Part shown: piece by piece, positions 32,757-42,120 of the stretch
How positions within the stretch are numbered: the stretch's first letter is position 1
Layout of the letters: each line of letters opens with the position of its first letter
Assembly (NCBI GenBank): GCA_031430575.1
Contig: JANPBT010000043.1
Location: 1 to 64,000 of the forward strand
Length of the DNA stretch: 64,000 nt
Source of the DNA: JANMDS01 sp031430575
GTDB lineage: Bacteria; Pseudomonadota; Gammaproteobacteria; Burkholderiales; Casimicrobiaceae
Direction of reading: 5' to 3'
The notes under the pieces: generated by a model
Told to the model about the DNA's origin: nothing
What the model saw: only the letters and a program-made list of their open reading frames with translations
Databases searched by the model: none
Position numbers and translations under genes: made by a program

Positions 32757-34311
32757 AATTGATTTCAACTGTCCAATGAACGCGATTTTTAATGTTTTTT
32801 TTGTCACTGTCGCTGGTGGCACCGCGCTAGCATCGGCAGCTGAGCGAGAGTTTAGAGTCGAGCCTAGCGTTACGCTAAAAGCAGAGCTCCATGATCGAAA
32901 TGCCGTGGGCGAAACTGCGCGTTGGGTCAGCGAGATTGACCCCGTAGTCGCCATTCGGTATCGATCTGGAGATTCGTTACTGAGCTTAGCCTATTCGCCC
33001 CGCCTAGTGTTTACTGATTTGGGTAATCAGCGCTCAGATCTATCGCACGCACTCAATGCGCAGGGTTCTATTGGGCTGTTATCTAACCGATTCACCCTTG
33101 GCGCAAACGCGTTCGTAGGCGAGCAATCGCGCGATCCGCTAGCGCCGGTTCTTTCCGATAGCTTATTTTTTAACGAACGACTCCGTACTATTTCTGGGGG
33201 CGTTAGCGCAGGAATCCGCGATTCGGTTTTACCCGGAGTCTTTGGTCAATTAAAAGCGAATTTTCAGACCTCGAAATCGAGCTATGTCAATCGCGAAGAG
33301 TCTTTAGTCGAGTCGGGTTTGGACGCGTTGCCGCGTTCAGATCGGCTGACAATAACAGGCGAGCTCAAACCAACAGAGCGTCGTCCTGTTGCGGGTTGGA
33401 CAGCGGGCGGAGAATACAGCCGAAACTCACTATCTCAAAACGGCGGCTCCTACGCGTCTTATAAGGGCTACTTAGGCGCGTTGTGGAATCCATCGTCGCA
33501 GCTCGGCGCCTTCGCAAAACTTGGCTACGAGCAGGGTGGAATTACGGGGCAAGACGAAAAAGCGAAAGGCGCTTACGCAGATATTGGTGCGGAATGGCGG
33601 CCTAACGCGCGTATCGAAATTAAAGGCGAAATCGGTAAGCACTATTTTGGGCTTGCGCATCAGCTTTCCGTTAGATTGCGCGAGCCTCGTTCGACCTGGG
33701 AGTTGACCGCGCGTCGTCAGCTGATTAATTCGCAAGATTCTGTGCTGTTTCCGCAGACTGATTCGCCGCTGACGCTGCTTGACCGCGTACTGTCGCCGAC
33801 GATTACCGATCCCGCGCTGCGGTCTGCTGAAGTTCAACGTTTGGCAGGGCTGTTTAATCTCCCGGGACAACTCCCAGAGGCGAGATACTTTTTTACAGAC
33901 CGCATAGTGCTTGAAGAATCTGCCCGCGTTTCCGGTCTCTACAATTTCCCGCGGATTGCCGTAAATGGTTTCGCTCAGTATCGGCAGGTTTCTCCAACGG
34001 TTTCAGAGATCAGCTCTCTACGGGCGAATGCGACGCGTCCGTTGACAGAAATAGGTGCATCGATTGGAGCGAGTTATCGATTATCAGCGGTCTCTTCCAT
34101 CAGGCTAGATTTGACAGGAGATCGTGTTCGCGTAGACGACACTGGACAGACATCGAAACGCTTTCGCACTAACCTCGCACTGTTACAGCAATGGACGCGT
34201 GCGATCAGTACTGGAGCCACAATTTTTTACGACCGAAATAAATCTGACAGTATCGCTGCAGGCTACGATGACCGCGGCGTAACCGCGTTCGTTCGATTCA
34301 ACTTTTACTAA
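32734..34311 (+). CDS. XrtA/PEP-CTERM-associated outer-membrane beta-barrel protein
   Basis: About 525 residues. The frame is open further upstream through the kinase repeat, but ATG 32734 gives a signal peptide with a basic n-region (MEKNLRNK) before AIFNVFFVTVAGGTALASA; ATG 32776 is a shorter alternative. The mature protein alternates amphipathic strands (SLLSLAYSPRLVFTDLG, RFTLGANAFVG, YLGALWNPSSQLGAFAKLGY) and ends in the barrel signature VTAFVRFNFY with a terminal aromatic. Matches the hypothetical outer-membrane family found next to the kinase in XrtA loci. Possible exit pore or assembly factor. Confidence 0.85.
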   Translation: MEKNLRNKIDFNCPMNAIFNVFFVTVAGGTALASAAEREFRVEPSVTLKAELHDRNAVGETARWVSEIDPVVAIRYRSGDSLLSLAYSPRLVFTDLGNQRSDLSHALNAQGSIGLLSNRFTLGANAFVGEQSRDPLAPVLSDSLFFNERLRTISGGVSAGIRDSVLPGVFGQLKANFQTSKSSYVNREESLVESGLDALPRSDRLTITGELKPTERRPVAGWTAGGEYSRNSLSQNGGSYASYKGYLGALWNPSSQLGAFAKLGYEQGGITGQDEKAKGAYADIGAEWRPNARIEIKGEIGKHYFGLAHQLSVRLREPRSTWELTARRQLINSQDSVLFPQTDSPLTLLDRVLSPTITDPALRSAEVQRLAGLFNLPGQLPEARYFFTDRIVLEESARVSGLYNFPRIAVNGFAQYRQVSPTVSEISSLRANATRPLTEIGASIGASYRLSAVSSIRLDLTGDRVRVDDTGQTSKRFRTNLALLQQWTRAISTGATIFYDRNKSDSIAAGYDDRGVTAFVRFNFY

Positions 34312-34317
34312 GCTCAA

Positions 34318-35178
34318 ATGAAGCCTTCACTTAGCGCGAAAACTAACGCGCTTACGATAGACGTTGAGGACTACTTCCAAGTCTCTGCGTTTTCATCGTC
34401 GATCAATCGCGCGGAGTGGGATCAAATTCCTTGTCGCGTCGAGGCGAACGTAGATCGCATCCTCAAGCTGCTGGAAGAGGCAGACGCAAAGGCGACCTTT
34501 TTCACGCTCGGATGGGTCGCCGAGCGCTTTCCAGAAATCGTTAAAGCGATTGTTAAAAATGGCCACGAGTTAGGCAGCCACGGCTACGGACACCATCGTA
34601 TACAAGAGCTTTCGCCGCAGGCATTTAACGAGGACATCGTCCGCGCAAAAGCGATTTTGGAAGATATCGGTGGTGTGCGCATTCGAGGCTATCGTGCGCC
34701 TAGCTTCTCTATCGATGAGTCGACGCTTTGGGCTTTTGACCATATCCTGGACGCCGGTTACGATTACAGTTCGTCAGTCTATCCAGTAAAACACGATCTT
34801 TACGGCATGCCAGATTCGCCTCGATTCCCTTATCGCGTTTCCAACGGGTTGCTCGAGATACCCATGACTACCGCACGCTTTGGGCAAAGAAATGTACCCG
34901 CTGGGGGAGGCGGCTTTTTCCGATTGTTCCCCTACGCGTTAACGCGACACCTCATTCATCATGTACATCATCATGATGCCCAACCGTGCATGGTTTACTT
35001 GCATCCTTGGGAGTTTGATCCATCGCAGCCAAAAATTCGTAACGCGCCGTTGAAGTCGCGCTTTCGCCACCGGTTAAATCTTTCGCGTACAACGCCGCGT
35101 TTCGAGCGTCTGCTTAAAGACTTTCAATGGGATCGCGTAGATCGAGTCTTCCTTGATTCTGGTGCGACGTACGGATAA
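34318..35178 (+). CDS. XrtA-system polysaccharide deacetylase
   Basis: 286 residues, NodB-fold carbohydrate esterase 4 type. Motifs: TIDVEDYFQVSAF (metal aspartate), ATFFTLGWVAERFPE, HELGSHGYGHHRI (metal histidines) and IRGYRAPSFSID. The end, CMVYLHPWEFDP, is typical of this exosortase-linked family. No signal peptide is evident. Removes acetyl groups from sugars of the growing exopolysaccharide. The stop overlaps the next start as TAATG. Confidence 0.93.
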   Translation: MKPSLSAKTNALTIDVEDYFQVSAFSSSINRAEWDQIPCRVEANVDRILKLLEEADAKATFFTLGWVAERFPEIVKAIVKNGHELGSHGYGHHRIQELSPQAFNEDIVRAKAILEDIGGVRIRGYRAPSFSIDESTLWAFDHILDAGYDYSSSVYPVKHDLYGMPDSPRFPYRVSNGLLEIPMTTARFGQRNVPAGGGGFFRLFPYALTRHLIHHVHHHDAQPCMVYLHPWEFDPSQPKIRNAPLKSRFRHRLNLSRTTPRFERLLKDFQWDRVDRVFLDSGATYG

Positions 35179-36218
35179 TGCAATCGGTACGCGTGGTTTC
35201 AGCCCGCGAGGTTGATGATAACGACTGGGATCGATACGTTCGATCACACCCCTTGGCGTCATGTTTTCATTTGACAGCCTGGCGCAAAGTAGTGACGCGA
35301 TCACTCGGGCATACGACACACTGTTTAGCGGCAGTCGATGAGCACAACAGAATTGTCGGCGTCCTTCCGTTGGCGGAATGTATGAGCCCCCTTTTTGGTC
35401 ATCACTTCGCGAGCGCGCCGGGTGCAGTTGAGGCCGGGGTCATTGCAGCGTCGGCCTCTATCGGTAATCAACTCGCAGAACGTGCGCGAGAAATTGCATT
35501 GCGCAGTGGCGCTTCGCACTTAGAGCTGCGCCAACGGCAAGCGGTAACTCAAAATTGGCCAGCACAAAACGAACTTTATTTCAGTTTTCGCAAAGCACTT
35601 GCTGAGACCGACGAAGCTATCATGCTCGCGATTCCTCGAAAGCAGCGCGCGGAGGTTCGCAAAGGGATCGCCGCGGGTTGCAAGTTCGAGATTGACCCCG
35701 ATAGCGCGCGTTTTTATAACCTTTACGCCGACAATGTTCATCGCCATGGCACCCCTGGTTTCGCTAAACGTCACTTCGATACGATCAAAAGCGTGTTTGG
35801 CGATGCATGTGAATTTGCGATCGTGACAGATGCGCAAGGCAGTGCGCTGAGCGGTGTGATGAGTTTGTATTTCGAAGACACGATTTTTCCGTACTACGCA
35901 GGCGATGTGCTCCGTGCTCGCGATGTTTCAGCAAACGACTATAAATATTACGCGTTAATGGCACACGCTCGAAGTCGTGGCGCGAAAGTGTTTGACTACG
36001 GTCGCAGTAAGCTGGATACTGGGCCTTATAAATTCAAAAAATATTGGGGGTTTGAGCCCGTGGCGTATCAGTATGAATTCGCTCTACTCAAGAGAGATTC
36101 GATCCCGCAAAATAATCCTACAAATCCAAAGTACGCGCGGGCAATCGCGATATGGCGAAAGATGCCCCGATTCGTCGTCGATCGCATTGGCCACCCGCTC
36201 GCGCGCCACCTCTGCTAG
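35178..36218 (+). CDS. XrtA/PEP-CTERM-associated FemAB-family protein
   Basis: 346 residues with two GNAT-like folds of the FemAB superfamily. The recognisable segments are ASCFHLTAWRKVVTRSLGHT at the N-terminus, IPRKQRAEVRKGIAAGCKFE in the middle and RGAKVFDYGRSKLDTGPYKF towards the end. FemAB proteins transfer amino acids from aminoacyl-tRNA; in XrtA loci the acceptor is unknown and might be the polysaccharide or a precursor. The start is coupled to the deacetylase stop, and the TAG overlaps the next gene's GTG. Confidence 0.92.
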   Translation: MQSVRVVSAREVDDNDWDRYVRSHPLASCFHLTAWRKVVTRSLGHTTHCLAAVDEHNRIVGVLPLAECMSPLFGHHFASAPGAVEAGVIAASASIGNQLAERAREIALRSGASHLELRQRQAVTQNWPAQNELYFSFRKALAETDEAIMLAIPRKQRAEVRKGIAAGCKFEIDPDSARFYNLYADNVHRHGTPGFAKRHFDTIKSVFGDACEFAIVTDAQGSALSGVMSLYFEDTIFPYYAGDVLRARDVSANDYKYYALMAHARSRGAKVFDYGRSKLDTGPYKFKKYWGFEPVAYQYEFALLKRDSIPQNNPTNPKYARAIAIWRKMPRFVVDRIGHPLARHLC

Positions 36219-37435
36219 TGGATATTCTCTTTCTTTGCCATCGGATTCCGTTTCCCGCGGACAAAGGCGACAAGATCGTTACCAACAATATCTTGCGCTA
36301 CTTCAGCGCACGGTATCGCGTCCACTTGGCGACGTTTATTGATGATCCCGCAGATGAAAAGCACCGAGACGTTGTAGGTCAGATGTGTGCATCGAGCTGG
36401 ATCGGTAGCATTTCGAAAGCAACAAAAGTAAAACGTGCACTTTTGGGCTTGATCCGAGGAGAGCCGCTCACGGCTTCGATCTATGCCGACGAAGCACTGA
36501 AAAAATGGATTTCCGAAACGGTGAAGAAGCATGGCATCCGCCATATTTTGGTCTATTCCTCCGGTGCTGCCCGATCATTGCAGTCGGCCATTGTTGACGA
36601 TCCCAATAACCGGCTTGTCGTTGATTTTTGTGATGTCGACTCTCACAAGTGGCAGCAATATGCACGGACGCACCGGCCACCGATGAAATGGATTTACGCA
36701 CGAGAAGCTAAAAAATTGGTTGCGTATGATCGGGCACTTGCGATGAAATCGCGTGCGGCTATTGTATGCACAAAATCAGAAGTAGCCGCATTTTCAGAGC
36801 TTGCGCCCGAAGTAACCGATAGGCTTAAAGTCGTGCATCTCGGGATGGACCGAAACTTTTTTTCTGTTGATGCTAGTCGCGCATCACCTTTTAAGGCCGA
36901 TACGCTCCCCATCGTTTTTACGGGGCATATGGGTTACTGGCCAAATATTGATGCAGTGCAATGGTTCGTAAGTGATGTCCTGCCAAAGATACGCCAACGT
37001 GTACCTGCGGCGCAGTTTTGGATCGTCGGCACTGATCCATCGCCTGCAGTGCAAGCGCTTGCGAAAGATGATGTTTTCGTGACCGGGCGGGTACCAGACG
37101 TCCGTCCTTATCTCCAGCATGCGCGACTGGTCGTTGCACCAAACCGCATCGGTCGCGGAATTGCGAATAAAGCACTAGAGGCGATGTCGATGGCCAAGCC
37201 ATTGATCGTTTCGCCGCAAATTGCGATGGGGCTTGAGCAGGCAAACGCTGACGAAGACTATTTGGTTGCTGCAAATGCGGCGGCGATGGCAGAGTTGGCG
37301 GTGCGCGTATTGATGCAACCTGATGTCGGTGATGCCATTGGCGCGAATGCGCGGGCGCGGATCGAAAAAGACTACGATTGGGATCGAAACTTATCTAGAA
37401 CCGAGGCATCTTTGCTCGGAACGGAAACGCCATGA
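36218..37435 (+). CDS. XrtA-system glycosyltransferase, PEP-CTERM sugar transferase type 1
   Basis: 405 residues from GTG 36218 (TAGTG overlap with the preceding stop). The N-terminal VDILFLCHRIPFPADKGDKI and YSSGAARSLQSA, with the later FTGHMGYWPNIDAVQWF, match the PEP-CTERM/EpsH1-associated sugar transferase family, GT4-like with a GT-B fold. The C-terminal half has the donor-binding segment RVPDVRPYLQHARLVVAPNR. Cytoplasmic. The word copy at 37002 is read VPAAQFW. Builds the exopolysaccharide repeat unit. Confidence 0.9.
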   Translation: MDILFLCHRIPFPADKGDKIVTNNILRYFSARYRVHLATFIDDPADEKHRDVVGQMCASSWIGSISKATKVKRALLGLIRGEPLTASIYADEALKKWISETVKKHGIRHILVYSSGAARSLQSAIVDDPNNRLVVDFCDVDSHKWQQYARTHRPPMKWIYAREAKKLVAYDRALAMKSRAAIVCTKSEVAAFSELAPEVTDRLKVVHLGMDRNFFSVDASRASPFKADTLPIVFTGHMGYWPNIDAVQWFVSDVLPKIRQRVPAAQFWIVGTDPSPAVQALAKDDVFVTGRVPDVRPYLQHARLVVAPNRIGRGIANKALEAMSMAKPLIVSPQIAMGLEQANADEDYLVAANAAAMAELAVRVLMQPDVGDAIGANARARIEKDYDWDRNLSRTEASLLGTETP

Positions 37436-38925
37436 CATCTAACTGGAAACGCGCGGCAATCGCATGGGCTGCGATTGTCGCGCTGCTTTTTGTTGCATTT
37501 TGGCAGTCTTGGCGCGAGATGATTGCGCTTTGGAGTAATACCGATTCTTATACGCATGGCCCGATTGTCCCGCTGATTTCTGGTTGGCTTATTTGGCGGC
37601 TGCGGTCGGTGTTGCGCACAAAATTTGAACCGAGTCCGTCCCTAGTCGGTGCAGTCCTGATTTTGTTGTGCGCTCTTGCTTGGGCCGTAGGCGATGTTTT
37701 GCAGGTCGCAGCGTTACGCCATTTCGCGGTCATGTCGATGGTGATTGCGGCGACTTGCGCTGTTTTCGGGCTGCAAATTGCTAAAGCGCTGATGTTCCCG
37801 TTAGCGTTTCTATTATTCGCAGTTCCCTTCGGAGATTTTTTAACGGATCCGATGATGGAGCAGACTGCAGATTTCACAGTGCTTGCGTTGCAGTGGACCG
37901 GCATCCCGGTCTACCGGGAAGCGCGCCACATTCAAATTCCGACGGGAAACTGGGCTGTAGTCGAAGCATGCTCCGGTACCCGATATTTAATTGCCAGCGT
38001 CATGCTTGGCGCGCTTTTCGCGTATCTGTTTTACAAGACAGCGCGCAAGCGAGTTTTGTTTGTACTCGCATCCATTTTGGTGCCGATCATAGGCAATTGG
38101 GTGCGTGCGTATCTCATCGTGTTGATCGGTCATTTGACGCAAAACAAATATGGCGTCGGTGCCGATCACGTGCTGTTCGGATGGGTATTTTTCGGCGTAT
38201 TAATCTACGCGATGTTTGCGGTTGGCGCGCGCTGGCGTGAGGATGTCGAAACCGAGCCGATTGCAACGACAAAAAGTATCAAATCTGCGCCGCAGGTATC
38301 CACGAGAAAGTGGTTTCAACCCGGTGTTGCTGCTCTGCTTGCGGCTTGCATTCCGCTCTTAGTCGCGCCAAAGGCCATAGACGTAACGACGATGGCGATT
38401 CAACCACTGGTCACGCCTGAGCGCTGGCGCGCAGTCGATGGCAAAGCGTGGCGGCCTGCTTTTTCAGGAACCCGCGCCGAGCAAAGCGCCGCACTTTACA
38501 GCCCCGAGGGTGGTGCGGTTAGCGTTTACCGAGGCTATTTTGCTGGGCAGCGCAATGAATTTCGGATGATTCGTTTCGGAAATAACTTTGTCGATCACGA
38601 GACAACAGGCAACGCCTCGATTTCCAATACGACCATTGACAAGACTTTTACGGGTGCCAGCGGAACGATTACTGAAATTCGGATTCCCCAGGGCGCACAG
38701 ACGCGGCTTGTTCGCGGTGCTTACCTCGTTGGATCTACCTTAACGGGCAGCGCTTACCGCGCCAAGCTTTTGCTCGCGATGAATCAACTCACCGGCCGCG
38801 GTGATCGCAGCGCGGTTGTGATCTGGAGCGCGCTCGCCGAGAGCGACACCGCTGCACGCAAGCTACTCGATGAGTTTGAAAACGCGTACCGCGCGCAACT
38901 CTTTACCGAACGAAAACCATCGTAA
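37432..38925 (+). CDS. xrtA: Exosortase A with C-terminal EpsI domain
   Basis: 497 residues. About eight membrane helices form the N-terminal exosortase part, with the catalytic cysteine C180 in VEACSGTRYL, the conserved arginine R225 in NWVRAYLIV and H246 in ADHVLFGW. From about residue 295 an EpsI (DUF3485) domain follows a further helix (PGVAALLAACIPLLVAP), with WRAVDGKAWRPAF. Cuts the C-terminal PEP-CTERM sorting signal of secreted proteins and is thought to attach them to a surface or exopolysaccharide carrier. It is fused and coupled by overlap to glycosyltransferase genes on both sides. The word copy at 38285 is read SAPQV in the linker between domains. Confidence 0.95.
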   Translation: MTSNWKRAAIAWAAIVALLFVAFWQSWREMIALWSNTDSYTHGPIVPLISGWLIWRLRSVLRTKFEPSPSLVGAVLILLCALAWAVGDVLQVAALRHFAVMSMVIAATCAVFGLQIAKALMFPLAFLLFAVPFGDFLTDPMMEQTADFTVLALQWTGIPVYREARHIQIPTGNWAVVEACSGTRYLIASVMLGALFAYLFYKTARKRVLFVLASILVPIIGNWVRAYLIVLIGHLTQNKYGVGADHVLFGWVFFGVLIYAMFAVGARWREDVETEPIATTKSIKSAPQVSTRKWFQPGVAALLAACIPLLVAPKAIDVTTMAIQPLVTPERWRAVDGKAWRPAFSGTRAEQSAALYSPEGGAVSVYRGYFAGQRNEFRMIRFGNNFVDHETTGNASISNTTIDKTFTGASGTITEIRIPQGAQTRLVRGAYLVGSTLTGSAYRAKLLLAMNQLTGRGDRSAVVIWSALAESDTAARKLLDEFENAYRAQLFTERKPS

Positions 38926-40124
38926 TGCGAATTCTTCATCTGCTTGATCATTCACTACCGCTGCACTCTGGCTATACCTTCCGCTCGCGCGCGATTCTGC
39001 GCGCGCAGCAAAATCTCGGCTGGTCCGTAAAAGGGTTAACGACGTTGCGGCACATCCACGATGCGCCCATCGATGAGACTATCGACGGAATCGAATTTCA
39101 TCGAACGCCTGCAGCAGTTGGTAACCGAAAGCCTGGATTGATCGCAGAAATGTCGGCGACGACAACTGCCCTCAATGCGCTGGTGGATGTTTGGAAACCA
39201 GAGATTATTCATGCGCATTCGCCAGCGCTCAACGCGATCCCAGCACTCCGGGTCGCACGAAAGCGTGGCATCCCTGTGGTGTATGAAGTACGGGCGTTTT
39301 GGGAGGATGCTGCCGTCGATCACGGCACGACGACCGAAGGCTCGCTGCGCTATCGTGCGACTCGAATGATGGAGACTTATGCGTTAAAGCGCGCCAACGC
39401 GGTAACCACTATATGCGAGGGGCTGCGTGCAGATATCGTCGCGCGCGGAATCTCGTCAGAGAAAGTGACTGTGATTCCCAATGCAGTGGACGCTGATGCC
39501 TTCACAACGCGACAGCCTGCGAATGCCGCGCTTTCCCAAAAGCTTGGCCTTGCTGGGCATACCGTACTTGGATTTTTGGGCTCGTACTACGCCTATGAAG
39601 GGCTCGATCTTTTACTCAAGGCCGTCCCGATCATCGCGCTAAAGATCCCTAACGTAAAGGTTTTGCTGGTCGGTGGTGGGCCGCAAGAAGCCGCGCTGAA
39701 AGCCCAAGCACAGGCAATGGGGATTGCGGATCGGGTGATATTTATCGGACGTGTTCCGCACGAGGACGTGCACACCTACTACGATCTCGTTGATCTCTTG
39801 GTTTATCCACGTCATAGTTTGCGCGTCACTGAATTGGTCACGCCACTCAAGCCGCTCGAGGCGATGGCACAACAACATCTTTTACTGGCGTCCAATGTGG
39901 GTGGTCACCGTGAATTGATTGAAGATGGAAAAACAGGGTATTTATTTAAAGCCGACGATGAGCACGCGCTCGCGCAGCGTGCGGTTGAAATACTCACCAC
40001 GCCAGAGCAATGGCCCGCGATTCGCAAAAATGGGCGAGCGTTTGTAGAGTCTGTGCGTAATTGGAAGATGTCTGTCGATCGCTACCAAAAAGTTTATGCA
40101 GGCGTTTTGGGGGCAGGTGGTTGA
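38925..40124 (+). CDS. Exosortase A-associated glycosyltransferase (GT4)
   Basis: 399 residues, GT-B fold. The N-terminus RILHLLDHSLPLHSGYTFRS and RAILRAQQNLGW is characteristic of the exosortase A-associated family. The GT4 C-terminal domain has VLGFLGSYYAYEGLDLLLKA, GRVPHEDVHTYYDLVDLLVY and the donor-binding E-x7-E region ELVTPLKPLEAMAQ. Cytoplasmic. TAATG overlap at the start and a TTGA overlap at the end place it in the same transcript. Confidence 0.92.
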   Translation: MRILHLLDHSLPLHSGYTFRSRAILRAQQNLGWSVKGLTTLRHIHDAPIDETIDGIEFHRTPAAVGNRKPGLIAEMSATTTALNALVDVWKPEIIHAHSPALNAIPALRVARKRGIPVVYEVRAFWEDAAVDHGTTTEGSLRYRATRMMETYALKRANAVTTICEGLRADIVARGISSEKVTVIPNAVDADAFTTRQPANAALSQKLGLAGHTVLGFLGSYYAYEGLDLLLKAVPIIALKIPNVKVLLVGGGPQEAALKAQAQAMGIADRVIFIGRVPHEDVHTYYDLVDLLVYPRHSLRVTELVTPLKPLEAMAQQHLLLASNVGGHRELIEDGKTGYLFKADDEHALAQRAVEILTTPEQWPAIRKNGRAFVESVRNWKMSVDRYQKVYAGVLGAGG

Positions 40125-41305
40125 GCACTCGCCTGCTCACCTACACCGCGCTTTTCCCATCGACGAGCCGTGCCCAGCACGGTATTTTTATTGAAACGCG
40201 CCTCAAGCGGTTGATTCAAAACGAAGGCATTGCGGCCCGCGTCGTAGCGCCCGTGCCATGGTTCCCTTCGGCGCATCCACGGTTTGGTGCGCGTGCCAAG
40301 ATGGCTGCCACGCCGACCTACGACGTACGCAATGGCGTCAGCGTGCATTACCCCCGATATCCGTTGTTGCCCAAGATTGGCATGTCGACTGCCCCACAAA
40401 TGCAGGCGTGGGGCTCGCGGCGTAGTGTCGCGCGTGCTGTCGTTGAATTTGCGCCACAGATCATCGATGCCCATTATTTTTACCCTGATGGCGTTGCGGC
40501 TGCTGCGCACGCGCGCCAGCACGGTTTGCCCCTTGTTATCAGTGCGCGCGGTTCCGACATCAATCTCGTCGGACAATTTGAAACGCCGCGCGCCAAGATG
40601 CTTGCCGCTGCAAATCAGGCTAGCGCGCTCATCGCAGTTTCATCGAGCTTGCGCGATGCCATGATTGCGCTGGGCATGAATGCGCAAAAAATTCATGTGT
40701 TGCGCAATGGTATCGATGGCCAGCAATTTTCGATGCAACCGCAGCATACCGCGCGGGAGGCGCTCGGCATTCCTGAAAGTGCAGCATCGGTGATTGTTTC
40801 GGTCGGCAATTTGGTCTCCGAAAAAGGATCTGATCTCGCGCTAGAAGCGATCATTGCGCAACCGTTTTCGTTTGGTATTTTCGCCGGGGATGGTGCGCTA
40901 CGCCCGGCACTAGAAGCGCGCGCAAGAGAAGCTGGCTGCAGCGCCCGCGTGAAATTTTTAGGCAGCGTGGCGCAGTCGCAATTGGTGCAGGTCTATAGCG
41001 CTGCAGATGTGACCGTGCTGGCCTCAAAGCGCGAAGGATGGCCTAACGTCGTGCTTGAAGCGATGGTTTGCGGTTCGCTCGTGGTTGCGTCTGATGTCGG
41101 CGCGGTACGCGAAATGGTGACGCATGAGGGCGTTGGGCGCGTGGTTGCGCATTCCGATCAGCATGCCCTTAACGATGCGATTAAAGCTGCCTTGACGCAA
41201 AAAGTTGATCGGCAATACGTACGAAACCATGCGTTGGCCTACGATTGGGCGAGCGTGACGCGCGCGCAGGCCGCGCTTTACGCAGACGTTGCGGCCGGCA
41301 GATAG
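40121..41305 (+). CDS. Glycosyltransferase family 4 protein
   Basis: 394 residues from TTG 40121, which overlaps the previous stop (TTGA); longer frames run through the preceding gene. Segments: LLTYTALFPSTSRAQHGIFI, DAHYFYPDGVAAAAHARQHG, VISARGSDIN, then donor-side VSVGNLVSEKGSDLALEA and the E-x7-E region SKREGWPNVVLEAMVCGSLV. Last gene of the first exopolysaccharide block. It converges with prmC and overlaps it by 28 bp. Confidence 0.88.
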   Translation: MSTRLLTYTALFPSTSRAQHGIFIETRLKRLIQNEGIAARVVAPVPWFPSAHPRFGARAKMAATPTYDVRNGVSVHYPRYPLLPKIGMSTAPQMQAWGSRRSVARAVVEFAPQIIDAHYFYPDGVAAAAHARQHGLPLVISARGSDINLVGQFETPRAKMLAAANQASALIAVSSSLRDAMIALGMNAQKIHVLRNGIDGQQFSMQPQHTAREALGIPESAASVIVSVGNLVSEKGSDLALEAIIAQPFSFGIFAGDGALRPALEARAREAGCSARVKFLGSVAQSQLVQVYSAADVTVLASKREGWPNVVLEAMVCGSLVVASDVGAVREMVTHEGVGRVVAHSDQHALNDAIKAALTQKVDRQYVRNHALAYDWASVTRAQAALYADVAAGR

Positions 41306-42120
41306 CGCGCGCGCGTGACCCGGGCGTGACCCGCGAGATCGTTATCTGTTTGAATTTCGGCCCAAAAAGCATGCTTCGCAAAAAGCGCGCGAATCGCTTC
41401 TGCTTGATCACATCCATGTTCGATGATGATCCATCCTCCATCCAATAAATGTGCGGGCGCATTCGCAGCGAAATGGCGAAACACGGAGAGTCCGTCCTGA
41501 CAATCAGTCAACGCGATCGTAGGCTCAAAACGAAGCCCGTCGCCGAGCAAGTGGGGATCGTTCGCTCGGATATATGGTGGGTTGCTCACCAGCAAATGAA
41601 ATTTTCGATCTCCTAAATTCGTGAACCAGTCGGAAACGAGCATCAATACCTGCGGCGCAGAATTGTGCTTTTTTGCGTTGTTTTGCGTGAGTTGAAGGGC
41701 TGCTTCACTTATATCGGTGGCTGTGATACACCAGCGCCCGCGCTCGCAGGCGAGCGTGATGGCCACGCAGCCGGTGCCAGTGCCAAGATCGGCAACTTGC
41801 AGCGCGCGAATCGCCATCTGATCGCCGCAGGCGAGTGCGGTTGCAACAAGGTGCTCTGTTTCTGGGCGCGGCACAAGCGCTGCGGGAGAGCACTGAAACA
41901 TGCGCCCATAAAACTCGCGCTCGCCCGTGAGGTAAGCGGTGGGTTCGCCAGCCATTCTTCGCACGCAAAGGGCTTGAAATGCCAAAAACTGCGCCGCAGG
42001 TATTTCATCTTCAGCGTGTGCGATGAGCCAACTGCGGGTTACGCCCAGCGTATGGCAAATCAACGATAGCGTGTCGGTGCGGGCAAGCTGTGACGCACGC
42101 AGCGCCTCATTGATCGTCAA
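41278..42120 (-). CDS. prmC: Release-factor glutamine methyltransferase
   Basis: 280 residues. Methylates the glutamine of the GGQ motif in release factors. The AdoMet loop is VADLGTGTGCVAITLA and the catalytic motif is VSNPPYIRAND. It starts at TTG 42120, overlapping the prfA stop as TTGA, the usual prfA-prmC arrangement. Both exact copies of the 14-bp word inside (41647, 41989) are read on this strand, as SAPQV and IPAAQFL. It overlaps the convergent glycosyltransferase by 28 bp at its 3' end. Confidence 0.96.
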   Translation of the reverse strand: MTINEALRASQLARTDTLSLICHTLGVTRSWLIAHAEDEIPAAQFLAFQALCVRRMAGEPTAYLTGEREFYGRMFQCSPAALVPRPETEHLVATALACGDQMAIRALQVADLGTGTGCVAITLACERGRWCITATDISEAALQLTQNNAKKHNSAPQVLMLVSDWFTNLGDRKFHLLVSNPPYIRANDPHLLGDGLRFEPTIALTDCQDGLSVFRHFAANAPAHLLDGGWIIIEHGCDQAEAIRALFAKHAFWAEIQTDNDLAGHARVTRARYLPAATSA

